Translations under genes and position numbers: made by a program | Part shown: positions 26,901-35,854 of the stretch, in pieces | Numbering within the stretch: the stretch's first letter is position 1 | Layout of the letters: every line of letters starts with the position of its first letter | NCBI RefSeq assembly: GCF_024158745.1 | Contig: NZ_JAMZAW010000009.1 | Coordinates: 62,001-126,000 of the forward strand | DNA: 64,000 nt | Reading direction: 5' to 3' | From: Paenibacillus tyrphae | Lineage (GTDB): Bacteria; Bacillota; Bacilli; Paenibacillales; NBRC-103111 | Notes under the pieces: generated by a model | Told to the model about the DNA's origin: nothing | The model's input: only the letters and a program-made list of their open reading frames with translations | Database searches by the model: none

Positions 26901-27375
26901 GGATCGCAACGTAACGCGCTCCGAGTTCTCGGAGATTGTTGTAGCCGGTCTCGGTTTGAAGCGTCAAAATGCACCGCAGAACAAGTTCCCTGACGTTTCG
27001 GATTCCGCTTGGTACCGTAGCTCCGTAGCGATTGCGAATGAATTCGATATCGTCCGCGGCTACGAGGACGGTAACTTCTACGGCGACCGACAAATCACGA
27101 GAGAGCAGGGCATGGCGATGATCGCCCGGGCTTACAAATTGATCGAGACGAAAGCCGCGCTGAGTCAGGAGCAGACCGATGCTCTGCTGGCGAAGTATGA
27201 AGATGCGAAAAAGGTATCTGCTTGGGCGAGAGAGGATATCGCTCTGATGATTGAGGCGGGGATCGTGCAAGGCAACGGGCCGCAGCTTCTGAGCCCGCAG
27301 TCGAATATGACGCGCGCCGAAGTGACGGCATTGATCGCAAGATTACTCAAGACAACCAATCTGATCGATAAGTAA
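23941..27375 (+). CDS. Large secreted SLH-domain surface protein (1144 residues)
   Basis: Signal peptide at residues 1-31. Residues about 32-330 are a domain I do not recognise. Then come an Ig-like module (about 335-420: AGQTLTANVTGITYTPDTTG, TYQWYRNGAAITNATGSSYT), a fibronectin-III-like module (about 425-500), a bacterial Ig module (EPASGTVTVSKPVFKGTAAP), and a cadherin-like beta-sandwich (LTGLQLNSWNGTPIGLSPAF). A Ser/Thr-rich linker (about 690-730) leads to a further domain. The last 200 residues hold three SLH repeats (DDVKSHWGKADVNNIAARLD, FPDVSDSAWYRSSVAIANEF, SAWAREDIALMIEAGIVQGN) that bind pyruvylated wall polymer. The first 300 codons are visibly AT-richer than the rest, so the N-terminal domain may have been acquired separately. 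ATG 23941 has only a weak AGGA site. Confidence 0.92.
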   Translation: MKLTNRRMLSLLMAIIMVLTMIPFHPLEVRAAATPTLDLGIPVKVTEVTYQLPNAAFGSTGVVDAKGGYFTVAVNSGSITVGALSSDITELTNGIIIFDKETDKSTPTNRVFNFSGSATYKDIQDAIRNMTFTQVSGQTQTVKVNVAPGAPLTNGKTSVRTYNGRHFVYVARQSTMTFYDAVTTATKNSGHLVEPAADNPGEMLAIASLFKDLKSPWTGSWFFISFIGATKTTAPSWSISGDDKTHYVLSGLPTGLESTSNFVPNGGYHHLTLLLDTNGSKIGYLAVDNTHGGTSAYKDPGVIVEYNSGFISNIITTTKDIKLLPVMGGSVTIDGVAKAGQTLTANVTGITYTPDTTGNVSTYQWYRNGAAITNATGSSYTLTADDLGATITLTVTADDTHAVGSVTSVATAVVTKGDGPAAPSAPVASSVTPTSITLQPVSGQEYSMDGGLTWQDSPTFNGLTPSTDYTFVTRVKATATQMASAVSQATKIRTSVGEPVLEITEPASGTVTVSKPVFKGTAAPGSKVTVNIADGITGTVTADTYGNWSYTPEVNLADGTYTVKVTATKDGKSSTVSKDLTVNTADQSSLTGLQLNSWNGTPIGLSPAFNGSTTKYTASVTNSVYSVTLSSLPLDPNAKIEVSVNNGPWKQVPNGAASGNLPLNVGTNTIVIKVTDAKGKVTEYTLTITRESSDSGDSDSSSGGSTTTPSTSTGSSSSGASTTPSGSGIETSVNGKDDTFATGKESTSGDRKVTSVQVDLDKLNKALSQGNGQKLAIHSSKDGDMKVDGLTAGAVKQLADKGASLEISNPLAIYPVPGGKMDLSAVSKQLGNAALGDIAVHIDIARSSDTLITNAKNKAAAEGYELLVTPVDLDMTFSHDGKMVRTGQLNGYAAKYIALPEGIDPNRITTGVIVNPDGSVFHVPTVVTKINSRYYALIKDLRSNGSYSVIWNPQDFDDVKSHWGKADVNNIAARLDLAGTGNNTFSPDRNVTRSEFSEIVVAGLGLKRQNAPQNKFPDVSDSAWYRSSVAIANEFDIVRGYEDGNFYGDRQITREQGMAMIARAYKLIETKAALSQEQTDALLAKYEDAKKVSAWAREDIALMIEAGIVQGNGPQLLSPQSNMTRAEVTALIARLLKTTNLIDK

Positions 27376-27387
27376 GCAAGCTACCCT

Positions 27388-27432
27388 GACAACCATTGGC
27401 GACGATCCATGTCGTCGATGGTTGTTCTTTTT
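27388..27432 (+). terminator. Rho-independent terminator of the SLH gene
   Basis: ACAACCATtGGCGACGA pairs with TCGTCGATGGTTGT, then TTCTTTTT. Confidence 0.9.
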
Positions 27433-27446
27433 ACCGAATAACGAAA

Positions 27447-27477
27447 AATGCAGGGGAGCGCACTCCCCTGCATTTCG
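27447..27477 (-). terminator. Rho-independent terminator of the DUF4855 gene
   Basis: ATGCAGGGGAG pairs perfectly with CTCCCCTGCAT around a 4-base loop, then TTTTTC on the minus strand. It begins two bases past the DUF4855 stop. Confidence 0.93.
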
Positions 27478-27478
27478 T

Positions 27479-30079
27479 TTACTGCTCGTCGAACGACGCT
27501 AACTTTTTAGCTCCGGAAAGGCTGTACACGCCAAACTCATAGAAGGAGTACCCGTAATCCGTTGCTCTTTGAATGCCTTGGAATTTCACGTATCTGGCTT
27601 GGACCGGGTTAAAATGAACCGTTTGTTTCCCGTCCGTCGCCGTAATCATGCCGCCATTTTCCTGTGTCACGCTGGTCCAATTCTGCTTATCGTTCGAAAC
27701 AAGCAACTGGAACGTGTTCGCCCGGGCGAATTCCCAATCGATTCTCACCGTATCGATGTCCGTCGGTGCGCCGAGATCGACCTGGAACCACGTATTGTCC
27801 CTGTATTCGCTCGCCCATCTGGTAACAGGGGAGCCATCAACCGCTTTCTCTGCGGCATAGCCGGCGCTGCTGCTTTCCACCGAAGAAGCTTCCGCGGCTT
27901 TGTTTTCCGCCAGATTGCCGATCAGGTAATAGACGCCTTCCTTGAGCGCATTGTACGCCGTATCGGTAATCATGTGCTCTTCCTTCACACGATCCAGCCG
28001 GGCGTTAAATACTTTCAAGAAATCGATAAACTGCTTTTGATTGGACCCTTCGAGGTAGGTCATCATTTCCAGATCTTTAATGAGCGCACGTGCTGCTTTG
28101 GCATTCGTGATCTGGTTTTCCGCCGCGAAACGCTCGGCTAATTGTTTCATGGCTGCTGCGCTGGTGGACACTTCAATCACATAAGAGGTTTTTCGGGATT
28201 TACCCGCCGTAATCACGGTAACGATCAGCTCATGCTTCCCAAGCTTGCCTGCCAGATTCATGACGGTTCCTGCCGTGTAAGGCTTGCCGTCAAACGTAGC
28301 AGTGACCTTCGTCAGCCCGCTGCCGTCATTACTTTTCCATGTAAACTGAACAGGCTCCGTATCCGGCACGAGGGCTTTGCTTTGAATCGTTTTCCCGTTC
28401 ATTTGCACTTCGGCTTCCGGAGCGACGGCGGTGTTTTTGACATACGTTCCTTTGACGAATTGATACAGCCAGTCATACATCACACGGTTTGTCGGATCTG
28501 TGCTCACCGCCGTATTGTATACGGCATTGTTGCCTTGATAATACGCTTTGAAGCCTTCCTGCATCAAGCCGGTTTCTACACCGCTGTTCAAATAATCGAT
28601 ATACCGGTCGCGGAATACGCTATCCGTCAGCATGCGATCGTCGAACTCCAACTCGTTGGACATTCCGTACCGCTTGGCTGTGTTTGCGGCATCTTCCAGA
28701 CGGTCATAGCCCATTTCCTCGAAGAAATAGTTCGGCTGGAAATTGACGGCATCAATGCCGACTTCCTTCCACATAAAGCTTTTGTAAGCCAGGAAATGCG
28801 GAATCCAGAAAAATTTCAGGCCCATGTTATGAACCTTGGCACTCGTCGAACGAAGCAAATCCGGTCCTTTCGCGCTGGTGCTGATCTGCTCTTCCAGCCA
28901 GTACATGCCGACAAGCTCCAGGTGGGAGTACTGAGCCGCTTCCCACTTTTGCTTCACTTGATCGAGCCACCATTGGATCGCTTTTTCCCGGTTGGCGAAC
29001 GCCTTCTCTTCTCCGACCGTCGAAGCGTTAAAGCTTAAAGCTTCCCCGTTCACCACGCCGAAATCGTTCAAGTACTCCCCCGGGTCCGGAATCATCAGAA
29101 CGACCTTTTCCTTATAATCCGGCTGCCCCAGCTTGGCCCCGACTTCCTTGGTCGCTTCGTTGAGCTGCTGCATGTCGCCGGTTGCGGCGAAAGTCTTATT
29201 CAGATACCATTGCCAATCTTCCAGATTGGCTCTCCCGTCGTAGCCGCGGCCGGCCGGCGATGTAAGACCGAGATACAGCACACCGTCAAACAGCCGATCC
29301 ACCGGCTGCCCGGCTTGATTCACATAGCTGATATTCGGAATAATCCGTTCTTTCGTCCAATCGCCTAAATTATCCTTATAATGGCCGTTGTACAGCAAGC
29401 CCAGATGGGTGATTCCGGCTGTCGCTTCTCCCGGCTTTAAGAAGCCCGCTTGATCGGGAGGAACCGTTACCGCTCCTGCTACTTTTCCATCCGTGCCCCA
29501 AATTTCCACTTCATCGATGAGGCTCCAAGCCCGGGTATGCATCGGGAAGGTGACTTTCACATAGCGGGCGTAAACCATCCCTGTAACGGTTTTATCGCTT
29601 TGGATGCCATCCCGGCTTCCGTCCCACTCAAAGGTCTCTTGTCTGGGAGGACCGTCTCCCCAGAGAAGCTGGGTAGCCTTGTGTGAAAGCGCTCCCCAAT
29701 TGTGGCTGTCGTCAGAGGCGTACATCGACACCGACAACGGCACAAGAATCGAATTCGTCGGCCAATCCTGCAAGAAATGCGCTTTAACCTTCGAGATCGA
29801 CTTTTGCTCGCCCAGGTCGAATACGACCTCACGCGTCATCTTCTGCACATGTCCTACCCACGCCGGGTCCGCCATATCCAATGCGCCATATTTTCCGTCC
29901 GTCAGCTTGCGGTTAGTATCCGGATGCGCGGCTTCCGGCGCTTGCGACCATGTATAATTCAGCCCTAAAGCAAGGTTCCGTTCCTGGGGCTTCGCCTCTT
30001 CCGCTTGGACGGCCGAAATCTGTGACAAGAACATGACGGCAGTCATGACGGCTGCTGTCCATTTTATTTTCAATCCCAT
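27479..30079 (-). CDS. Secreted DUF4855 protein with F5/8 type C domain
   Basis: 866 residues from ATG 30079 (MGLKIKWTAAVMTAVMFLSQ), behind GGAAGGAGCGGG; the longer TTG start at 30097 is less likely. Signal peptide at about 1-26. An N-terminal region (about 35-200) looks discoidin-like (TREVVFDLGEQKSISKVKAH). The DUF4855 core (about 215-570) includes THLGLLYNGHYKDNLGDWTK, IPDPGEYLNDFGVVNGEALS and FFWIPHFLAYKSFMWKEVGI, a probable TIM-barrel-like carbohydrate-active fold. A Big/Ig-like stretch and a C-terminal F5/8 type C domain (GSPVTRWASEYRDNTWFQVD) follow. Divergent from a sugar-importer operon, it likely acts on a polysaccharide outside the cell; enzymatic activity is inferred only. Confidence 0.85.
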   Translation of the reverse strand: MGLKIKWTAAVMTAVMFLSQISAVQAEEAKPQERNLALGLNYTWSQAPEAAHPDTNRKLTDGKYGALDMADPAWVGHVQKMTREVVFDLGEQKSISKVKAHFLQDWPTNSILVPLSVSMYASDDSHNWGALSHKATQLLWGDGPPRQETFEWDGSRDGIQSDKTVTGMVYARYVKVTFPMHTRAWSLIDEVEIWGTDGKVAGAVTVPPDQAGFLKPGEATAGITHLGLLYNGHYKDNLGDWTKERIIPNISYVNQAGQPVDRLFDGVLYLGLTSPAGRGYDGRANLEDWQWYLNKTFAATGDMQQLNEATKEVGAKLGQPDYKEKVVLMIPDPGEYLNDFGVVNGEALSFNASTVGEEKAFANREKAIQWWLDQVKQKWEAAQYSHLELVGMYWLEEQISTSAKGPDLLRSTSAKVHNMGLKFFWIPHFLAYKSFMWKEVGIDAVNFQPNYFFEEMGYDRLEDAANTAKRYGMSNELEFDDRMLTDSVFRDRYIDYLNSGVETGLMQEGFKAYYQGNNAVYNTAVSTDPTNRVMYDWLYQFVKGTYVKNTAVAPEAEVQMNGKTIQSKALVPDTEPVQFTWKSNDGSGLTKVTATFDGKPYTAGTVMNLAGKLGKHELIVTVITAGKSRKTSYVIEVSTSAAAMKQLAERFAAENQITNAKAARALIKDLEMMTYLEGSNQKQFIDFLKVFNARLDRVKEEHMITDTAYNALKEGVYYLIGNLAENKAAEASSVESSSAGYAAEKAVDGSPVTRWASEYRDNTWFQVDLGAPTDIDTVRIDWEFARANTFQLLVSNDKQNWTSVTQENGGMITATDGKQTVHFNPVQARYVKFQGIQRATDYGYSFYEFGVYSLSGAKKLASFDEQ

Positions 30080-30504
30080 AAATCCCGCTCCTTCCAACGT
30101 TAAGTTAATGCAGCATCAAGCTCTGGATAGATCACGTTCGAATCCAGCTTACAGGAGACGTTTCGTTCAAACCTCGGGTTCATTCATGCGGCAGAGCCTC
30201 CTTTCCTGACGATTCCTTCGCGGTCAACGCTTGACGCATGCAGGAATCTTCTTACTGTAAGAATAAGTAATCCGGGCCTATTTTCAAAGAGATAAGTTAT
30301 GACTTTTGTATACAATTGTTTACTTGTTTGCTTCCGTACCGGCACACGGCCACGTCAAGAGGTGTATACGAAAGTAAAGAGTAGTATATGGTTGAAGGCG
30401 CGTCCCCTGCCTATACTTGAACTATGCAGGTGGCGTTATCCATACTTAAGGAAACACTCAGAGGAAGACAACCGGAGACTTATAACATAAGTTGGAGGGG
30501 TAGC
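30080..30504. promoter_or_regulatory. Divergent control region of the DUF4855/importer locus
   Basis: 425 bases between divergent starts with no gene. Bases 30307-30316 form the perfect palindrome TTGTATACAA, inside a near-perfect 16-mer palindrome GTATACAATTGTTTAC (30308-30323). TTGTATACAA is the core seen in GntR-type operators. A second GTATAC lies about 50 bases on, near 30363, and a TATACT -10-like hexamer near 30412. The layout suits joint control of both sides, together with the YesN-type regulator encoded in the operon. Confidence 0.5.
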
Positions 30505-32148
30505 ATGAAGAAGACAACGAAGACGCTTTCGTTCGCCGCATTGGCGATGAGCTTGGCGGTTACGGCTTGCAGCAACAACGCAAACGAATCGGAAAACAAA
30601 GCGGATAACGCGGCGTCCGGCCAAGGAAACGGTCTGATCGAGGTTTCGACGGTTTCGCCAAGCGATCAGTATCTGAAGTTCGACGAAGGCGAGAACTTTA
30701 CCAAGAACGCCGTGTATGATGCGTACGAAAAAGATATTGGCGTCAAAGTGACCAACAAGTGGGTAGCCGATACGAGCCAATTCAAGGAAAAGGTCAAAAT
30801 CACGATCGCATCCGGCGATCTTCCGGACTTCTTCCCGGTGAACGCGACGCAGTTGAAAGAGCTGACCGAAGCCGATATGATCATGGACCTGACGGAAGTG
30901 TACAACAAGTATGCCACGGACGAAACGAAGAAGTATCTGACGATGGACGGCGGCATGCAGATGAAGACGGCCATGTTCGACAATAAACTGATGGCGATTC
31001 CGAACACCTATAATCCATACAATTACCAGTTCCTGTATGTCCGTACGGACTGGTTGAAGAAGCTGAATTTGCCCGAGCCCAAGACGATGGCAGACATGAT
31101 GACGATTGCCGAGGCTTTTAAAACCAAAGATCCCGGCGGTACGGGGAAGCCGTACGGACTCGCGATCAGCAAAAATCCTTTTAATATTGAAACCGGGGTC
31201 ACGGGATTGCGGGCTTTCCTGAACGGGTACCATGCCTATGAAAATATTTGGATCGAGGATGGCAAGGGCGGGCTGGTCAACAGCGATATTCAGCCGCAGG
31301 TGAAGCAAGCGCTGGCCGCACTGCAGGACATGTTCAAGAAAGGATTGATCGATCCCGAATTTGCGGTGAAGGATGCGGAGAAAGAGGCTGAGCTCATCTA
31401 CAGCAACGGCATCGGGATGGTCTATGGTGCATCGTGGACACCGGCCCAGCTCGTCAAAGGCGCCGTGAAGGACGGAAAAGTGGTGCAGGAGTGGGGCGCG
31501 TTCCCGATTCCGACGGTGGACAGCAACCCGGCTTTATCGCAAATCGGACTGGGCGTGGACGAATATTACGTCGTTTCCAAAAAAGCGAAGCATCCGGAGG
31601 GCGTCATCAAGCTGCTGAACCAATGGATCGCCGTCGATAATCACCCGACCGAAGAGCAGAAGGTGTACGAGTTCGGGAAAGACCGTAAAGAGAAGGGCAA
31701 CAATTACTGGCTGATCAATCCGCTGCGCGTCGGCAAGCAAATCGACAACAACGGCGAGGTGCTGCCTAAAGCGATTGCTAATAAGGATACGAGTATTCTG
31801 GAGTCGAAGGACCAGAAAACGCGATATGAGCGTGCGATGAAGTACGTTGACGGCGATACGAGCATGTGGTGGGAATACCTGATTTCCGGTCCGAATGGCG
31901 TGTATTCGCTGATTCCGGCCATCCAGAAGAACAAGCAGTACCTGCAAAACAAATTTTATGGCGCGCCGACGCCGACTATGGCCGAAAGACAGGAAATTTT
32001 GCTCAAGAAGCGGGACGAGGTCTATTTTAAGATCATTATGAATCAAGTATCGGTCGATGAATTCGATAAATTCGTGGAGGAATGGAAGAAGCTTGGCGGC
32101 GATGCCATGACCAAAGAAGTGAACGAGTGGTACAAAACGAAGAAATAA
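30505..32148 (+). CDS. Extracellular solute-binding lipoprotein (LplA-like)
   Basis: 547 residues from ATG 30505 with TTGGAGGGG upstream. A lipoprotein signal ends in SLAVTACSNN (lipobox V-T-A-C), so the mature protein is anchored by a diacylglycerol cysteine. The body has a family-1-like binding fold of the large Lpl subgroup (YDAYEKDIGVKVTNKWVADT, IASGDLPDFFPVNATQLKEL, QFLYVRTDWLKKLNLPEPKT). It captures an oligosaccharide for the two permeases that follow. No ATPase is in the operon, as usual for CUT1 importers that share MsmX. The C-terminal KKK-type tail is ordinary. Confidence 0.93.
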   Translation: MKKTTKTLSFAALAMSLAVTACSNNANESENKADNAASGQGNGLIEVSTVSPSDQYLKFDEGENFTKNAVYDAYEKDIGVKVTNKWVADTSQFKEKVKITIASGDLPDFFPVNATQLKELTEADMIMDLTEVYNKYATDETKKYLTMDGGMQMKTAMFDNKLMAIPNTYNPYNYQFLYVRTDWLKKLNLPEPKTMADMMTIAEAFKTKDPGGTGKPYGLAISKNPFNIETGVTGLRAFLNGYHAYENIWIEDGKGGLVNSDIQPQVKQALAALQDMFKKGLIDPEFAVKDAEKEAELIYSNGIGMVYGASWTPAQLVKGAVKDGKVVQEWGAFPIPTVDSNPALSQIGLGVDEYYVVSKKAKHPEGVIKLLNQWIAVDNHPTEEQKVYEFGKDRKEKGNNYWLINPLRVGKQIDNNGEVLPKAIANKDTSILESKDQKTRYERAMKYVDGDTSMWWEYLISGPNGVYSLIPAIQKNKQYLQNKFYGAPTPTMAERQEILLKKRDEVYFKIIMNQVSVDEFDKFVEEWKKLGGDAMTKEVNEWYKTKK

Positions 32149-32248
32149 CGGCTATCCGGGCGAATCGAGGGATCGGGCGTACACCGTCCCTCCCTCTTTT
32201 TTTCATGGTACCGCAACAACATCTTTAGGCATACGCGAGGTGAATGGC

Positions 32249-33154
32249 GTGAATGGACTGACACGGATGTGGAGGCGGGAGTGGCCTCTGCATATGATGC
32301 TGATTCCGGGAATCGTGCTGGTGGTGATATTCTGCTATGTTCCCATGGCGGGCCTCATCATGGCTTTCCAGAAATATATCCCGAACAGAGGCTTGTTCGG
32401 CTCACCCTTCATCGGGATGAAAAACTTTCAATTATTGATCGATTATCCCGATATCGGGCGTATTTTCTTCAATACCGTCTATATTGCCGTAATGAAAATT
32501 ATCGCCGGTCTGATCGTGCCGATCACGGTGGCCATCCTGCTGAACGAGCTGCGGAGAGAATGGGTCAAACGGACGTTCCAGACGCTGGTCTACTTGCCCC
32601 ACTTTTTATCGTGGGTGCTGTTAAGCGGGATCTTGGTCGATGTGCTGTCTCCATCGTCCGGCATTCTCAATCAATTCCTCGGGTTATTTGGTATCCAGCC
32701 TATCTTCTTCTTGGGAAGCAACGCCTGGTTTCCGTATGCGATGGTGCTGTCGGATGTATGGAAGGAATTCGGCTTCGGCACGATTGTGTATCTGGCGGCG
32801 TTAACCAACATCAACCCGTCGCTCTATGAAGCGGCGGAAATCGACGGCGCGGGGCGATGGAAGCAGACCTTCCATATCACGCTGCCCGGCATGATGCCGA
32901 TCGTCATTCTGATGCTGACGCTGAATATCGGGAACGTCCTGAATGCCGGCTTCGAGCAAATCTTCAACCTGTACAGCCCGCCGGTCTATGAAAGCGCAGA
33001 CATTATCGATACCTTCGTCTATCGCATGGGGGTACAGCAGGCGCAATTCGGCTTCGCCACGGCGGTAGGTCTGTTGAAATCGGTCGTATCGTTCATCTTG
33101 ATCGCCATTTCCTATGTACTCGCCTATCGCGTAGCGAATTACCGGATTTTCTAA
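32249..33154 (+). CDS. CUT1 sugar ABC permease (LplB-like)
   Basis: About 301 residues, six helices. I prefer GTG 32249 five bases after GAGGTGA; GTG 32240 overlaps that site. The EAA loop is EAAEIDGAGRWKQTFHITLP, the contact for the shared ATPase. LIMAFQKYIPNRGLFGSPFI near the start is the hallmark of LplB/YteP-type permeases. It pairs with the next permease to move the sugar captured by the lipoprotein. It lies about 100 bases after the binding-protein gene in one operon. Confidence 0.93.
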   Translation: MNGLTRMWRREWPLHMMLIPGIVLVVIFCYVPMAGLIMAFQKYIPNRGLFGSPFIGMKNFQLLIDYPDIGRIFFNTVYIAVMKIIAGLIVPITVAILLNELRREWVKRTFQTLVYLPHFLSWVLLSGILVDVLSPSSGILNQFLGLFGIQPIFFLGSNAWFPYAMVLSDVWKEFGFGTIVYLAALTNINPSLYEAAEIDGAGRWKQTFHITLPGMMPIVILMLTLNIGNVLNAGFEQIFNLYSPPVYESADIIDTFVYRMGVQQAQFGFATAVGLLKSVVSFILIAISYVLAYRVANYRIF

Positions 33155-33185
33155 GCTTCGTCCGTTATCAGAAAGGAGGCCTACC

Positions 33186-34070
33186 GTGGCGATAAAGACA
33201 TCCTTGGGCCGCAAACTATTTATCGCGTGCAACTACATCTTCCTCGCGTTTCTGTCGTTCTTGTGCCTGATGCCGATTATTCATATTTTGTCGATTTCGT
33301 TCAGCTCCGGTACTGCCGCTGCGGCCGGCAAGGTTACGCTGTGGCCGGTCGAGTTCACGACGGCCGCCTACAATAACGTGTTCGGCAAGCCCGAATATTT
33401 GCGCGCGTTCTGGGTATCGGTCCAGCGCGTCGTGCTGGGAACGACCCTCAGCATGTTTTTGACGATTCTTACGGCCTATCCATTGTCCAAAGAGCCTAGG
33501 CAATTCCGGCTGCGAACGTTTTACGCCTGGTTCTTCGTCTTTACGATCCTGTTCAGCGGCGGTCTGATCCCCACCTACCTCACAATAAAATCGCTGAATT
33601 TGATCGACAGCATCTGGGCGTTGATCTTGCCGACAGCCGTTCCGGTGTTCAATGTCATCCTTCTGCTCAATTTCTATCGCAATTTGCCGAAGGAGCTGGA
33701 GGAATCGTCGCGGATCGACGGCGCAGGCCATTTTACGACCTTATGGAAAATCTACGTGCCGCTCTCCTTGCCGGCCTTGGCGACGACGGGACTGTTCACG
33801 ATGGTCGGTCATTGGAACAGCTGGTTTGACGGAATGCTGTATATGAATCATACTGAAAATTATCCGCTGCAAACGTTTTTACAGACGGTCATTATCAAGA
33901 TGGATTTCCGCTTTATTAAAGCGGAAAATGCCGAATTGATGCTTAAGCTGTCCGACCGCACGAGCAGAGCGGCGCAAATTTTCGTAGCGGCCTTTCCCAT
34001 CCTGGTGGTGTATCCGTTCTTGCAGAAGCTGTTCATTAAAGGAATCGTCATGGGGAGTGTAAAAGGATAA
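33186..34070 (+). CDS. CUT1 sugar ABC permease (LplC/YtcP-like)
   Basis: 294 residues from GTG 33186 behind AAAGGAGG. Six helices, with the EAA loop LEESSRIDGAGHFTTLWKIY. IHILSISFSSGTAAAAGKVT and SGGLIPTYLTIKSLNLIDSI are typical of the second LplB/LplC partner. It forms a heterodimer with the preceding permease and is followed 38 bases later by the sensor kinase gene. Confidence 0.93.
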   Translation: MAIKTSLGRKLFIACNYIFLAFLSFLCLMPIIHILSISFSSGTAAAAGKVTLWPVEFTTAAYNNVFGKPEYLRAFWVSVQRVVLGTTLSMFLTILTAYPLSKEPRQFRLRTFYAWFFVFTILFSGGLIPTYLTIKSLNLIDSIWALILPTAVPVFNVILLLNFYRNLPKELEESSRIDGAGHFTTLWKIYVPLSLPALATTGLFTMVGHWNSWFDGMLYMNHTENYPLQTFLQTVIIKMDFRFIKAENAELMLKLSDRTSRAAQIFVAAFPILVVYPFLQKLFIKGIVMGSVKG

Positions 34071-34108
34071 TAGCGAAGCGTTCTGCAGGCATTAGAGGAG
34101 AACATACG

Positions 34109-35842
34109 ATGAACTGCTTATTCTTTTTGCGTGATTCCTCGATATTCAAGAAGGTGATGGCCGCTTTTCTGGCGGCTTTGCTGCCGCTGATGGCGATTAC
34201 TTGGACGATCAACGAGAAGGGCTCGGACAATATCCGCAGCGAAATTACCGAGTCGGTTCTGAACACGACGCGGTTTTATATGGACTCGCTGGATAAGGAA
34301 GCGGATCGCATCAGCCGTTATTTGCCCAACTATGTGATGGATACGGATCTGATGGAGCTCGCGGCAACCGGCAATGACATGAGTCCGTACGAGCGGACGC
34401 GCAAAATATTGGATATTCAGCGGCGGCTTGAGCTGATGAAAAATTCAAGCCCCTTCATTGAAGAGGCAAAGGCCTACGTCCCGCTCCTCAAGCGCAGCAT
34501 TCTCAGTAATGACTACGAAACCCGTCTGGACCCGGAGGAATATACGGCGATGCAGCAAAATGCGAAGCTGTACGAAGCGCCGTTCATTTACTGGAACGAC
34601 CGGCTGTTTATTACGATGCCATATCCCGGGAATACGGCCCGAAGTCCGTTATATATTCTGGGGGTCGAGCTGTCGGCGGCCAAGATCAAGGAAACGCTCG
34701 CGCAAATCGGCCGGACGCGGGGCGGGCAGAGCGTCCTGCTCAACTTGGAGCTGGGGTGGAGCATGGAGACGGGGATGGACCCGGCGTTGCTTCAGCGAAT
34801 GAAGTCTTTTGCCTTGGAGAAGCGGGAATTGCAATCCGAGGAAGGCCATGAAACGATCGTTCATGACCATAAAAGGTATCTTGTGGTGTATAAATATTCC
34901 AATCTCTGGAATTCGTATTCGATTACTTGCATCCCGGAAGAGATGGTTCTGGGTTCGCTGCAGATGTATCGGACGTTGTTCTGGTGGGCGTGCGCGCTGG
35001 CCGTTTGTATCGTGATGTTTTTTACTTATTTTCTATTGCGGTTTATTTACCGGCCATTGATGAAGCTGGTGCATTCCTTCCGCCGCGTTCAGCAGAACCG
35101 GCTGGAGCCGATCCTCATCGATCGCGGAGCGGATGAATTCGGTTATTTGTACCGGGCCTTCAATGACACGGTGCGGTCCTTGAAGACGTTGATCGAGGAA
35201 AACTACGAGCAGCAAATCCGGAATCAGCGTTCGGAGCTGAAGCGGCTGCAATCGCAGATTAATCCTCACTTTTTATATAATTGCTTCTTTGTGCTGTGCC
35301 GGTTGATTAAATCGGAGAGCCAGAAGGAGAAGGCGTATCAATTTTGCTTATATATCGGACAATACTTCCAGTTCATTACCCGTAACGACGAGGATGAAAT
35401 CCCGCTTGAGCTGGAGGTGGAGCATTCCCGAACGTATGTCGAGATGCAACGAATCTGCTACGGGGAACGGATTCAGGTTTTGTTCGAGGGAGATGTCCCT
35501 GCGATCGACGTGCCGCGGCTCATTCTGCAGCCGATTATCGAGAATGCGTATAAGCATGCGTTGGGCAATATGCTTCAGCCAGGCGAACTGTGGGTGCATA
35601 GCGAGCGGAGGAACGGCGACTTCCTGCTCTATGTCGAAGATAACGGCCAAAGCATCACAGACGAGGAGATCGACCTGCTGCAGAAGAAGCTGCGCTATTC
35701 CTCGAGCCGGATCGAGGAAACGACCGGCATTATGAACGTCCATCGCAGAATTCAGCTGCGCTACGGAGAAGCATACGGCATTACCGTGTCCCGTTCGGAG
35801 CTGGGCGGACTGCAAGTCATCATCAAACTGAGCGTAAGCTAA
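34109..35842 (+). CDS. YesM-type sensor histidine kinase
   Basis: 577 residues. First membrane helix about 16-33 (VMAAFLAALLPLMAITWTIN), an outside sensor of about 250 residues, second helix about 290-312 (TLFWWACALAVCIVMFFTYF), then HAMP. The His_kinase block has H387 in SQINPHFLYNC. The HATPase motifs follow (LILQPIIENAYKHALGN, then VEDNGQSITD). It phosphorylates the YesN-type regulator 12 bases downstream. Kinases of this class next to CUT1 importers sense the imported sugar or a complex with its binding protein. Confidence 0.95.
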   Translation: MNCLFFLRDSSIFKKVMAAFLAALLPLMAITWTINEKGSDNIRSEITESVLNTTRFYMDSLDKEADRISRYLPNYVMDTDLMELAATGNDMSPYERTRKILDIQRRLELMKNSSPFIEEAKAYVPLLKRSILSNDYETRLDPEEYTAMQQNAKLYEAPFIYWNDRLFITMPYPGNTARSPLYILGVELSAAKIKETLAQIGRTRGGQSVLLNLELGWSMETGMDPALLQRMKSFALEKRELQSEEGHETIVHDHKRYLVVYKYSNLWNSYSITCIPEEMVLGSLQMYRTLFWWACALAVCIVMFFTYFLLRFIYRPLMKLVHSFRRVQQNRLEPILIDRGADEFGYLYRAFNDTVRSLKTLIEENYEQQIRNQRSELKRLQSQINPHFLYNCFFVLCRLIKSESQKEKAYQFCLYIGQYFQFITRNDEDEIPLELEVEHSRTYVEMQRICYGERIQVLFEGDVPAIDVPRLILQPIIENAYKHALGNMLQPGELWVHSERRNGDFLLYVEDNGQSITDEEIDLLQKKLRYSSSRIEETTGIMNVHRRIQLRYGEAYGITVSRSELGGLQVIIKLSVS

Positions 35843-35854
35843 AGGGGGAACGGC

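Noticed and set aside
26182-27270. A 362-codon minus-strand frame inside the SLH protein gene
   Set aside because: It is the antisense of well-supported SLH and linker coding sequence; arginine/isoleucine-rich text without family motifs or ribosome site.
28142-29038. A 298-codon plus-strand frame inside the DUF4855 gene
   Set aside because: Antisense to a protein with clear domains; composition typical of a shadow frame in GC-rich DNA.
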